In this document: positions 1-6,764 of the stretch, one piece after another
How positions within the stretch are numbered: the stretch's first letter is position 1
Layout: the number at the start of each line of letters is the position of its first letter
Assembly (NCBI GenBank): GCA_035628135.1
Contig: DASPKM010000006.1
Location: 744,001 to 808,000, forward strand
Origin: DASPKM01 sp035628135
Lineage (GTDB): Bacteria; Bacteroidota; Bacteroidia; Chitinophagales; Chitinophagaceae
DNA length: 64,000 nucleotides
Direction: 5' to 3'
Notes under the pieces: model-generated
What the model was told of the DNA's origin: nothing
Seen by the model: only the letters and a program-made list of their open reading frames with translations
The model's database searches: none
Made by a program: the position numbers and the translations under genes

Positions 1-560
1 TAGTCCAACACAGCTATTTTAATGGCAGAAGCAGGATCGCCCTTTTCGTATTCTTTGTCGGTGCTCACGTGCGAAGCCAGCTCCAGTCCCGCCATGGACG
101 GTACTTTTCCCAGTTCAGCCTTCAGCTGTTCTATATCGAGTATCTCCGAAGATATGATGCAGTTCATCGCTCCTTTGGTACGCACATGCGTTACCAGCGA
201 GCGGGTGTCCACTCCTTCTATGCATACGATGTTTTGGGAAATGAGGTATTCTTCCAGCGAACCTTTGGCTTGCTTGCGGGAGTATTGCTCCTCGAGGTTG
301 CGGCCTATCAATCCCTTTATCTTCACGCCGTCCGATTCAATATCGGTATCCTTTACGCCATAGTTGCCTATGTGCACGGTATTCATAATGATGATCTGAC
401 CGTAGTAGCTGGGGTCGGTAAATACTTCCTGGTAGCCGGTCATGCCGGTATTGAAGCAGATTTCGCCGGTGGCGGTGCCTATTTTACCGAAGGCCTGGCC
501 GTGGTGCACAGACCCGTCTTCCAGTACCAGTACAGCGGGCTTATGGTTAGATTCAGACAT
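1..560 (-). CDS. carA: carbamoyl-phosphate synthase small subunit, N-terminal part (cut by window edge)
   Basis: The glutaminase subunit of carbamoyl-phosphate synthase supplies ammonia from glutamine for arginine and pyrimidine synthesis in the cytosol. Only the first 186 residues are inside the window. They show the CarA N-terminal domain: the start MSESNHKPAVLVLEDG, the signature GKIGTATGEICFNTGMTGYQ near residues 26-45, DPSYYGQII, GNYGVKDTD and GVDTRSLVTHVR. The class I glutaminase domain lies past the edge. It follows rplQ on the same strand but is separated by a strong intrinsic terminator, so it probably has its own promoter. Family assignment is by direct motif recognition; the C-terminal half cannot be checked. 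Confidence 0.95.
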   Translation of the reverse strand, partial: MSESNHKPAVLVLEDGSVHHGQAFGKIGTATGEICFNTGMTGYQEVFTDPSYYGQIIIMNTVHIGNYGVKDTDIESDGVKIKGLIGRNLEEQYSRKQAKGSLEEYLISQNIVCIEGVDTRSLVTHVRTKGAMNCIISSEILDIEQLKAELGKVPSMAGLELASHVSTDKEYEKGDPASAIKIAVLD

Positions 561-637
561 GTTTGGTATTTCAATTCGAGTGCAAAGAAAATAAAATGAT
601 TCTGGATTTTGTAATTGTGTGTTTGGGACTTGTGCAC

Positions 638-667
638 AAAAAAAGCAAGGCCCGGGGACCTTGCTTC
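638..667 (-). terminator. intrinsic terminator after rplQ
   Basis: On the minus strand an 8-bp stem (AAGCAAGG with CCTTGCTT, extended by a GC-rich loop region) is followed directly by a run of seven T. It sits 22 bp after the rplQ stop and before carA, so it should end the alpha-operon transcript. Confidence 0.85.
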
Positions 668-689
668 GATATGGTGGATGATATCATTT

Positions 690-1193
690 TTATCCTGCTG
701 CTTTTTCTTCTTTAGCGTCGGCGTTGTCCTGTGTACCTTCGGCGCCTGTTGCTTGAGCAGCCTTTTTGCCGCCGCGTCCGCGCCTCGTGCGCTTGCCTGC
801 TTCTTTTTGTTCGCCTTTGCCTTTGCCGTATACTTCATTGAAGTCTACCAGCTCGATCATTGCTCTTTCAGCATTGTCGCCTATCCTGGTTCCCAACTTA
901 ATAATGCGGGTATAACCTCCGGGGCGTCCGCCCACTTTCTCAGCCACTGCTCCAAACAGTTCAGATACTGCCTCTTTATCGGCCAGGTAGCTGAACACTA
1001 TGCGGCGCTGGTGAGTGGTATTGTCTTTTCCCTTGGTGATGAGCGGCTCTACGTATGTACGCAAAGCTCTGGCTTTTGCCAGGGTAGTAACGATTCGTTT
1101 GTGTGTGATCAGCTCACAAGCCAGGTTGCTCAGCAAGGCCTTGCGGTGCGATGCTGTCCTGCTTAGGTTGTTGATCTTGTCTCCGTGACGCAT
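690..1193 (-). CDS. rplQ: 50S ribosomal protein L17
   Basis: L17 is a structural protein of the large subunit near the peptide exit tunnel. The start MRHGDKINNLSRTASHRKALLSNL, and GGRPGGYTRIIKLGTRIGDNAERAMIELVD near residues 87-116, are the family signature. At 167 residues it is longer than the roughly 120-residue E. coli protein: the last 45 residues are a basic stretch (KRTRRGRGGKKA) followed by an Ala/Glu-rich tail, an extension often seen in Bacteroidota. It is the last gene of the alpha operon, 57 bp after rpoA, and is followed by a terminator. Confidence 0.98.
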   Translation of the reverse strand: MRHGDKINNLSRTASHRKALLSNLACELITHKRIVTTLAKARALRTYVEPLITKGKDNTTHQRRIVFSYLADKEAVSELFGAVAEKVGGRPGGYTRIIKLGTRIGDNAERAMIELVDFNEVYGKGKGEQKEAGKRTRRGRGGKKAAQATGAEGTQDNADAKEEKAAG

Positions 1194-1250
1194 GACATGT
1201 GTTTTTTATCGGCTGCACCGTGTCAGGAATTGCAGCCTGCGTTATAAAAA

Positions 1251-2252
1251 TTAAAATTCGTCTTTATCCAATCCCAGCTTACCCAGGTCCATTCCGAAGT
1301 GCAGTCCTCTTTCGGCCAGCACCTGCTCGATTTCGGCCAGTGATTTTTGACCGAAGTTGCGGAACTTCATCAGGTCTTCCTGCTCGTATTGTACCAGCTC
1401 GCTCAGCGAGTTGATCTTAGCGGCTTTCAAGCAGTTGAAGGCGCGAACGCTCAGGTCCAGGTCTTCCAGCGGGGTCTTCAGGATCTTGCGCAGTTGCAAT
1501 ACCTGCTCATCTACCACGTCTTCTTTCTTCTCTTCCTTGCTGTCGAACGTGATGTTTTCATCGGTGATGATCATCAGGTGCTGGATGAGGATGCGGCTTG
1601 CCTGCTTTACGGCTTCTTCGGGGTGAATGGTACCGTCGGTAACCACTTCCATCAGCAGCTTTTCATAGTCTGTGCGCTGCTCAACGCGGGTGTTCTCCAC
1701 CGCGTATTTTACGTTCACGATGGGCGTATAGATCGCATCCACCGGAATGTAACCGAAGGGAGCGTCTTTAGGTTTGTTTTCCTCTGCTGGAACATATCCC
1801 CGGCCTTTGCCGATGGTGATCTCGATATCTATCTTGGCGGTTGTGTCGAGCGTGCAAATCACCAGTTCGGGGTTCATTACCTCGAAGGTGTGGGTTGCTT
1901 CGCCGATCATGCCGGCAGTGAATTCTGTTTTGTTCTTGATGCTAAGGTTGATCTTTTCCTGAGCCACTTCATGATCCACCTTCTTCTTCAGCCTTACCTG
2001 CTTGAGGTTAAGGATGATCTCCACCACGTCTTCGGACACGCCTTTGATGGTAGCGAATTCATGATCCACTCCTTCAATTTTGACACCGGTGATAGCATAA
2101 CCCTCCAGTGAGCTCAGCAGCACCCTGCGCAAGGTATTGCCGATGGTTACGCCATATCCTGGCTCCAGGGGACGGAATTCGAACTGTGCTTCAAAGTCTG
2201 TCGCCTTTTGCAGGATGATCTTGTCTGGTTTTTGAAAATTTAAAATGGCCAT
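1251..2252 (-). CDS. rpoA: DNA-directed RNA polymerase subunit alpha
   Basis: The alpha subunit dimerises to nucleate RNA polymerase assembly. The N-terminal domain shows EFRPLEPGYGVTIGNTLRRVLLSSLEGYAITGVKIEGV near residues 26-63 and the C-terminal domain shows LDLSVRAFNCLKAAKINSLSELVQY and FRNFGQKSLAEIEQVL near residues 265-315, which bind promoter UP elements and activators. Length 333 is normal. It sits in the standard order rpsD-rpoA-rplQ. A short hairpin lies in the 63-bp gap to rpsD. Confidence 0.99.
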   Translation of the reverse strand: MAILNFQKPDKIILQKATDFEAQFEFRPLEPGYGVTIGNTLRRVLLSSLEGYAITGVKIEGVDHEFATIKGVSEDVVEIILNLKQVRLKKKVDHEVAQEKINLSIKNKTEFTAGMIGEATHTFEVMNPELVICTLDTTAKIDIEITIGKGRGYVPAEENKPKDAPFGYIPVDAIYTPIVNVKYAVENTRVEQRTDYEKLLMEVVTDGTIHPEEAVKQASRILIQHLMIITDENITFDSKEEKKEDVVDEQVLQLRKILKTPLEDLDLSVRAFNCLKAAKINSLSELVQYEQEDLMKFRNFGQKSLAEIEQVLAERGLHFGMDLGKLGLDKDEF

Positions 2253-2291
2253 TTGTATTTACGATTTACTTAAGTGTATAGGTGAATTATC

Positions 2292-2311
2292 AATGGTGAG
2301 TGGTCACCATT
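2292..2311. repeat. short hairpin between rpsD and rpoA
   Basis: A perfect 8-bp inverted repeat (AATGGTGA, loop GTGG, TCACCATT). No T-run follows on the minus strand, so it is not a terminator. It may be an RNA processing or stability element in the alpha operon message, or a short member of the intergenic repeats described elsewhere in the window. Confidence 0.5.
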
Positions 2312-2315
2312 CATG

Positions 2316-2921
2316 TTATTTAGAATACAATTCCACGATCAATTGTTCCTTGATGTTCTCCGGAACGCTTTCCCTTTCGGGATAAGCGATGAACGTGCCC
2401 TGCATTTCTGTTTCGTTCCAGTCGACCCAGTTGAATTTTTGGTTCTTTCCGCGGATCTGGCTGGTAACAGCTGTATTGGACCTGCTTTTATCCTTAAGGC
2501 CAACGATATCGCCGGGCCTCAACTGGTAAGAAGGTACATTCACTACTACACCGTTGACAGTAATATGTTTGTGTGAAACCAACTGGCGTGCTGCGGGGCG
2601 CGAAGGTGCAATACCCATGCGGTATACGGTATTGTCGAGCCTTGCTTCCAGCAATTTGATCAGGGTTTCACCGGTAACGCCTTTCAGGCGGTTGGCCTCT
2701 TCGAATGTTTTGCGGAACTGGCGCTCCAGTACACCGTAGGTGTATTTGGCCTTTTGCTTTTCGCGGAGCTGCAACGCGTATTCACCCATGGTCTTACGCT
2801 TGCGTTGGGCGCCGTGCTGGCCGGGGGGATTGCTGTTCTTGTTAAGCCATTTTCCATTGCCCAGGATGGGCTCTCCGAAAATGCGGGAGATCTTGGTCTT
2901 TGGACCTGTGTAACGTGCCAT
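2316..2921 (-). CDS. rpsD: 30S ribosomal protein S4
   Basis: S4 is a primary 16S rRNA binding protein and, in many bacteria, the translational regulator of its own operon. The start MARYTGPKTKISRIFGEPILG, the PPGQHG motif near residue 33, and the S4 RNA-binding fold ARLDNTVYRMGIAPSRPAARQLVSHKHITVNG near residues 92-123 are visible. Length 201 is normal. No zinc-cysteine cluster is seen in the N-terminus, so this is the C-minus form. A 9-bp inverted repeat lies just upstream. Confidence 0.98.
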   Translation of the reverse strand: MARYTGPKTKISRIFGEPILGNGKWLNKNSNPPGQHGAQRKRKTMGEYALQLREKQKAKYTYGVLERQFRKTFEEANRLKGVTGETLIKLLEARLDNTVYRMGIAPSRPAARQLVSHKHITVNGVVVNVPSYQLRPGDIVGLKDKSRSNTAVTSQIRGKNQKFNWVDWNETEMQGTFIAYPERESVPENIKEQLIVELYSK

Positions 2922-2948
2922 AATGTATGCTTTGATTTTTTAGTTACA

Positions 2949-2987
2949 GCATACGATCATTAAAAATCAATAAAATCAATCGTATGC
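2949..2987. repeat. 9-bp inverted repeat upstream of rpsD
   Basis: GCATACGAT at 2949-2957 and ATCGTATGC at 2979-2987 form a perfect 9-bp stem with a 21-bp A/T-rich loop, in the rpsK-rpsD gap and about 28 bp before the rpsD start. The role is unknown; a processing site or regulatory hairpin is possible. Confidence 0.5.
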
Positions 2988-3035
2988 CCAGTTAATAATT
3001 ATTGCTGATCCGTGGTTGATATCAACCGCAGATGC

Positions 3036-3440
3036 TTAAACCCTTCTTTTCTTGGGCGGACGGCAGCCGTTGTGCGGCAAAGGCGTCACGTCCTTGATCA
3101 TCACCACTTCGATACCAGAATTGGCAAGTGCCCTGATAGAGCTTTCACGTCCGGCGCCGGGGCCTTTCACGAATACGTCTACCCTTTTAACGCCCGCTTC
3201 CAATGCTACTTTGGCTGCGTCGGCTGCGGCGGTTTGCGCGGCGTACGGCGTATTTTTCTTGGAACCTTTGAATCCCATTTTGCCGGCGCTGCTCCAGGAT
3301 ATAACCTGCCCGTTTTTGTTGGTCAGGCTGATAATGATGTTGTTAAAGCTGGCGGTGATGTGCGCATCGCCATAAGCATCTACCTTAACGATCCTTTTCT
3401 TCGCAGCGGCCTTTGCGCTGGGTGCTTGTGCTTTTGCCAT
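3036..3440 (-). CDS. rpsK: 30S ribosomal protein S11
   Basis: S11 lies on the platform of the small subunit and contacts the mRNA exit region. Family motifs: AHITASFNNIIISLTN near residues 26-41, GFKGSKKNTPYAAQ near 56-69, and the C-terminal signature DVTPLPHNGCRPPKKRRV. The first 15 residues are an Ala/Lys-rich extension. Length 134 is typical. It lies between rpsM and rpsD as in most bacteria. Confidence 0.98.
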   Translation of the reverse strand: MAKAQAPSAKAAAKKRIVKVDAYGDAHITASFNNIIISLTNKNGQVISWSSAGKMGFKGSKKNTPYAAQTAAADAAKVALEAGVKRVDVFVKGPGAGRESSIRALANSGIEVVMIKDVTPLPHNGCRPPKKRRV

Positions 3441-3466
3441 AATTTATTTTAGGATGCCTTTATTGA

Positions 3467-3847
3467 TTATTTCTTCGGTGCTTTTTTCTTACCGGCTACT
3501 GTCTTACGCTTACCTTTTCTTGTACGGCTGTTGGTACGGGTGCGTTGTCCGCGAACGGGCAGGCCTTTACGGTGACGCAATCCGCGGTAGCAGGCGATGT
3601 CCAGCAAACGCTTGATGCTCATTTGCACTTCAGAGCGCAACTGGCCTTCTACTTTAAACTCGTTCGTAATGATGTTACGGATGGCGTTCAGCTCATCGTC
3701 GTTCCACTGGTGAACTTTCTTGTTAACGTCTATCCCTGCTTTTTCAAGGATATACTGGGAAGTGGAAAGGCCGATCCCGAAAATATAGGTCAGACCAATT
3801 TCTCCTCTTTTATTCTTTGGTAAGTCAACTCCGGCAATACGAGCCAT
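3467..3847 (-). CDS. rpsM: 30S ribosomal protein S13
   Basis: S13 sits in the head of the small subunit and forms intersubunit bridges. Visible: MARIAGVDLPKNKRGEIGLTYIFGIG at the start, and YRGLRHRKGLPVRGQRTRTNSRTRKGK near residues 88-114, with a basic Lys-rich tail. Length 126 is normal. rpsK follows after 26 bp, rpmJ precedes it by 35 bp. Confidence 0.98.
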   Translation of the reverse strand: MARIAGVDLPKNKRGEIGLTYIFGIGLSTSQYILEKAGIDVNKKVHQWNDDELNAIRNIITNEFKVEGQLRSEVQMSIKRLLDIACYRGLRHRKGLPVRGQRTRTNSRTRKGKRKTVAGKKKAPKK

Positions 3848-3882
3848 GGTGATGTTTAATTTACGATTTTAGATTACGATTA

Positions 3883-3999
3883 TTATCCCTGTCTTTGCTT
3901 GAAGCGGGGATTCTTTTTGTTGATCACGTACAATTTACCCTTCCTGCGCACGATCTTGCAATCAACACTACGTTTTTTAATGGACGCTCTGACTTTCAT
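3883..3999 (-). CDS. rpmJ: 50S ribosomal protein L36 (zinc-ligand-poor form)
   Basis: This 38-codon gene encodes a protein beginning MKVRASIKKRSVDCKIVRR and ending NPRFKQRQG, a clear L36. L36 stabilises 23S rRNA near the peptidyl-transferase region. Of the usual four zinc ligands (Cys11, Cys14, Cys27, His32) only Cys14 remains; the others are Ser, a non-cysteine residue and Phe. It is therefore a C-minus form, which is common in Bacteroidota and fits zinc-independent function. Position between infA and rpsM is canonical. Confidence 0.96.
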   Translation of the reverse strand: MKVRASIKKRSVDCKIVRRKGKLYVINKKNPRFKQRQG

Positions 4000-4016
4000 C
4001 TTTATAGTTTTTAAAC

Positions 4017-4048
4017 CATCAGCTAATGAGCTGATCAGCTAATCAGCC
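4017..4048. repeat. four tandem octamers between infA and rpmJ
   Basis: Read on the minus strand the units are GGCTGATT, AGCTGATC, AGCTCATT and AGCTGATG. The central AGCTGATCAGCT is a perfect 12-bp palindrome. It fills most of the 57-bp gap between infA and rpmJ. It is one of several 7-8 bp tandem repeat families in this window; function unknown. Confidence 0.65.
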
Positions 4049-4056
4049 AATTAAAT

Positions 4057-4275
4057 TTATTTATACCTGAAAATGATCCTGCCCCTGCTAAGATCATAAG
4101 GACTCATCTCCACACCCACTTTATCTCCCGGCAAGATCCTTATATAGTGCATTCTCATTTTTCCAGAGATGGTAGCCAGTATTTCGTGGCCGTTTTCAAG
4201 CTTCACTTTGAACATAGCGTTCGAAAGCGCTTCAACGATGGTTCCATCTTGTTTAATGAGTGCCTGTTTAGCCAT
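4057..4275 (-). CDS. infA: translation initiation factor IF-1
   Basis: IF-1 is a small OB-fold protein that binds the ribosomal A site during initiation. The sequence (MAKQALIKQDGTIVEALSNAMFKVKLENGH, then GKMRMHYIRILPGDKVGVEMSPYDLSRGRIIFRYK) matches the family over its whole 72 residues. It is the first gene of the operon here: a promoter lies directly upstream and no secY or map gene precedes it, so the alpha operon is separated from the S10/spc cluster at this point, or those genes lie elsewhere. Confidence 0.98.
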   Translation of the reverse strand: MAKQALIKQDGTIVEALSNAMFKVKLENGHEILATISGKMRMHYIRILPGDKVGVEMSPYDLSRGRIIFRYK

Positions 4276-4289
4276 ACTTTTTGGGTGCG

Positions 4290-4321
4290 CAAAGATATGG
4301 GAATAACGTGGAAATATGAAA
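4290..4321 (-). promoter_or_regulatory. Bacteroidota-type promoter for the infA operon
   Basis: On the minus strand TATCTTTG at 4290-4297 matches the -7 element TAnnTTTG exactly. Twenty bp further upstream is TTTC (4318-4321), one mismatch from the -33 element TTTG. The predicted start of transcription is a few bases downstream, leaving a short 5' leader before the infA ATG at 4275. Confidence 0.65.
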
Positions 4322-4366
4322 ATCAGGCCTGCTTTTTTCGCCGGGGAGGCAAAAAAATCGGATTAA

Positions 4367-4523
4367 TTAACAACGCAGTTGCATAAATAAGTTGACTGGG
4401 ACCAGGTGCATGGTCGTTGGGCCAAGCGGATACGTATTGGACCCCGACCGGGAAACCTCATAAACGGTGCGGATCCGCTGCCCCGCAAGCCATACCGGCC
4501 ATCGACCATACTCACAATCACGG
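4367..4523 (-). pseudogene. gene fragment, C-terminal end of an unknown protein
   Basis: A 51-codon open frame without any usable start codon ends in TAA at 4367-4369. Its translation looks protein-like (TVYEVSRSGSNTYPLGPT, then MHLVPVNLFMQLRC) rather than random, and the frame is closed upstream by a stop next to the 4536 gene. I read it as the C-terminal remnant of a decayed gene. The family is not recognised. It could also be chance open frame, so confidence is low. Confidence 0.3.
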
Positions 4524-4535
4524 CATAACTAAGGC

Positions 4536-4943
4536 TCAATGCGCCCCGGACAGGCTTAGCTCCACCTTGGTCATATCGCGGTAATGGTTCTGTAACTCAT
4601 GCACATATATAGGCTTGGTAATGTGCCTTCGGTCTTCGCGGTACCACATTTCAAAATTATCGAACCGGTCCGGGGAAGGGATCAGTATCCTAAAGGCGCC
4701 TTTCATATACTTTACAGGGCCATTCCCGTCGGTTTGCTTCTCGAAGCCCAGCCTGGTCAGTTGGCGGTCACTCAATTCGATACCCCTTAAATGGGCGGGA
4801 TCGAACCAAAAGTCCTGCACCTCGGTACGAATGCATACCTCCCTGTCTTCACGATTGAGCTCCACCACCTCCCCCTCCCATTCCTTGTCTTCAAACTCGG
4901 CTAAAACAAGATCACCTGGCTTAAGGTCATTGAATCGGATCAT
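4536..4943 (-). CDS. hypothetical protein of a Bacteroidota-specific type
   Basis: 135 residues, no signal peptide or membrane segment. The N-terminus (NDLKPGDLVLAEFEDKEWEGEVVELN) reads like a small beta-barrel that sets a general 'layout' seen in a widespread Bacteroidota family; the middle has GIELSDRQLTRLGFEK and the C-terminus has the characteristic YVHELQNHYRDMTKVEL, close to the (V)HQLQNLYFALTGEEL ending of that family. The family is common on chromosomes and in phages of the phylum but has no assigned function that I know. It stands alone between two decayed fragments. Confidence 0.7.
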   Translation of the reverse strand: MIRFNDLKPGDLVLAEFEDKEWEGEVVELNREDREVCIRTEVQDFWFDPAHLRGIELSDRQLTRLGFEKQTDGNGPVKYMKGAFRILIPSPDRFDNFEMWYREDRRHITKPIYVHELQNHYRDMTKVELSLSGAH

Positions 4944-5021
4944 ACGGCAGAAGTTTTTTATTGGCAGACAATTTACGGAATTAGGGGATTACATAAAGCA
5001 GCTTTTTAGGGCTGAAGCCGA

Positions 5022-5385
5022 TTAACTCCGCTTCCGGTAGTTATATATTGCCCAACCGTTCAATACCACAGCAAAGCCTCCCATTATCATTAAATGCCGG
5101 CTGATATCCGCCAGTCCGCTCCCCTTCAGCATCACCCTTCGCATCACCTCGATAAAATAAGCAACCGGGTTGATCCCGGTAATCCATTGTGCCCATCCCG
5201 GCATACTGTCGATGGAGGTATACAGCCCTCCCAGTAAAATAAACACCATCATCACTGGATCCATTTTATCCGCACCTCGCGGTTGTAATCCTGGATGATG
5301 CTGCGCAGATAGGCCCCTCCCCAGGTTGGCCTTGGTGCCGTTGATGGCATAATACCAGCAAAAGCGATTTCCAAAATTTATTTTA
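5022..5385 (-). pseudogene. broken ABC-2 type transporter permease (internal deletion and frameshifts)
   Basis: Two separate parts of one ABC-2 permease (drug/antibiotic exporter type) are joined. The 3' part encodes the normal C-terminus: FILLGGLYTSIDSMPGWAQW, INPVAYFIEVMRRVMLKG and GFAVVLNGWAIYNYRKRS. The 5' part encodes the extracellular-loop motif AINGTKANLG, continued in another frame by GAYLRSIIQDYNREVRIKWIQ. An extra G in the run at 5319-5322 explains that shift, and a second small deletion seems to lie upstream near 5355. Right after KWIQ comes a stop and then the C-terminal part, so about 200 codons with most membrane helices are missing (junction near 5252-5258). The 5' end of the gene is also gone, ending 30 bp from hmgA. 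Cannot make a working transporter. Confidence 0.85.
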
Positions 5386-5414
5386 GCCAAATGGTTAAAA
5401 CTTGAGAATGCCCG

Positions 5415-6572
5415 CTACTCGGCCCAGCTCATCACGTAATTGGGATTTTCAATGTCAACGGCATCCTTAGTAAGCCATAAAGGATGGAAAGTATCGACCA
5501 TCACGGCGAGCTCCTTCGTTTCTTTTGCACCGATGCTTTTCTGCACTGCGCCCGGGTGCGGCCCATGCGGGATACCTGCCGGATGCAACGTGATCATGCC
5601 CCGCGTGACATTTTTGCGGCTCATGAAATCGCCGTCCACATAATACAGCACTTCATCGCTGTCGATGTTGCTGTGATTGTAGGGAGCAGGAATAGCCTCG
5701 GGATGGTAATCGAACAGGCGGGGGCAAAAGGAACAAACCACGAAATTATTGGCTTCGAAGGTTTGGTGAACCGGCGGTGGCTGGTGCACGCGCCCCGTGA
5801 TGGGCTCAAAATCATGAATGGAAAATGCGAATGGGTAGCAATAGCCATCCCATCCCACTATGTCAAATGGATGGGTGCCGTAATGAATTCCATAAAGCAT
5901 ACCTTTCTTCTTGGTACGTATGAGAAAATCGCCTTTTTCATCATAGGTCTGCAAGTCCTGCGGAGGACGAATGTCCCTTTCACAATAAGGTGAATGTTCG
6001 AGCAGCTGCCCATACTTGCTCAGGTACTTTTTAGGAAAACGTATCGGGCTAAAGGACTCAACTATAAATAAGCGGTTCGAAGCATTGTTGAATTCAATCT
6101 GGTAAATAGTGCCCCTTGGAACAACCAGGTAATCTCCATAACCGAACGGAAGGCTGCCATACGTTGTTTTGAGTATGCCACTTCCTTCGTGTACAAAGAT
6201 CACCTCATCGGCATCTGCATTCTTGAAAAAATAATCGCGCATGCCTTCTTGCGGTGCTGCCAGTGAAATATGGCAGTCGTTGTTCACCAGCACGGGCTTG
6301 CGGCTTTCCAGGTAATCTTTCACCGGTTGTACCTTAAACCCTTCGAAGCTGCGGTGCTTCAGCATTTTTTCTTCTGCCACTGCAGGCTGAACATTCACAG
6401 GATCATCCGTTCTGATGATCTGAGTGGGGGGATGAACGTGATATAAAAGCGAATAATCGTTCGAAAAACCTTCGGTTGAAAATAACTGTTCGGAATACAA
6501 TCCCCCGTCTGCCTTACGGAATTGGGTATGGCGTTTATGAGGAATGTTACCGAGTTTATAATAATATGGCAT
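5415..6572 (-). CDS. hmgA: homogentisate 1,2-dioxygenase
   Basis: This Fe(II) enzyme opens the ring of homogentisate to maleylacetoacetate in tyrosine/phenylalanine breakdown. Family features: YYKLGNIPHKRHTQFR at the start, the cupin regions DADEVIFVHEGSGILKTTYGSLPFGYGDYLVVPRGTIYQI near residues 140-180, and HPAGIPHGPHPGA near 333-345 carrying conserved metal/active-site histidines. Length 385 agrees with bacterial members of the shorter type. It stands alone: no fumarylacetoacetase or hydroxyphenylpyruvate dioxygenase gene is nearby, so the rest of the pathway must lie elsewhere. Confidence 0.95.
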   Translation of the reverse strand: MPYYYKLGNIPHKRHTQFRKADGGLYSEQLFSTEGFSNDYSLLYHVHPPTQIIRTDDPVNVQPAVAEEKMLKHRSFEGFKVQPVKDYLESRKPVLVNNDCHISLAAPQEGMRDYFFKNADADEVIFVHEGSGILKTTYGSLPFGYGDYLVVPRGTIYQIEFNNASNRLFIVESFSPIRFPKKYLSKYGQLLEHSPYCERDIRPPQDLQTYDEKGDFLIRTKKKGMLYGIHYGTHPFDIVGWDGYCYPFAFSIHDFEPITGRVHQPPPVHQTFEANNFVVCSFCPRLFDYHPEAIPAPYNHSNIDSDEVLYYVDGDFMSRKNVTRGMITLHPAGIPHGPHPGAVQKSIGAKETKELAVMVDTFHPLWLTKDAVDIENPNYVMSWAE

Positions 6573-6638
6573 ATGTCTTAATTTAATACTGAATGATGTG
6601 CATTATGTGCGCAATACCAATAAAAAATGAATGCACAT

Positions 6639-6728
6639 TTAGTGCCCGAGCTCCAACGCAACCATCAGGAAATAGTATTTCCAGTTGCGTTTGTCGATCC
6701 AGTATGTGAAGTTTCTGAAGAATGTCAT
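6639..6728 (-). other. possible 29-residue ORF or gene remnant
   Basis: A short open frame (MTFFRNFTYWIDKRNWKYYF and eight more residues) lies in the 192-bp gap between hmgA and uxuA. It is rich in aromatic and basic residues. Nothing else supports it as a gene; it may be a remnant of a decayed gene, in keeping with the broken permease on the other side of hmgA. Confidence 0.2.
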
Positions 6729-6764
6729 AACCAGGGCGAAACCACTAAATTACGAAATGCCCTG

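Noticed and set aside
479..838. Lys-rich 119-residue minus-strand frame across rplQ end and carA start
   Set aside because: Overlaps two certain genes and the terminator in another frame; Lys richness reflects the L17 tail and the T-run.
4381..4535. Riboswitch or structured RNA in the GC-rich gap beside infA
   Set aside because: No known riboswitch core seen; a decayed protein frame explains the sequence better.
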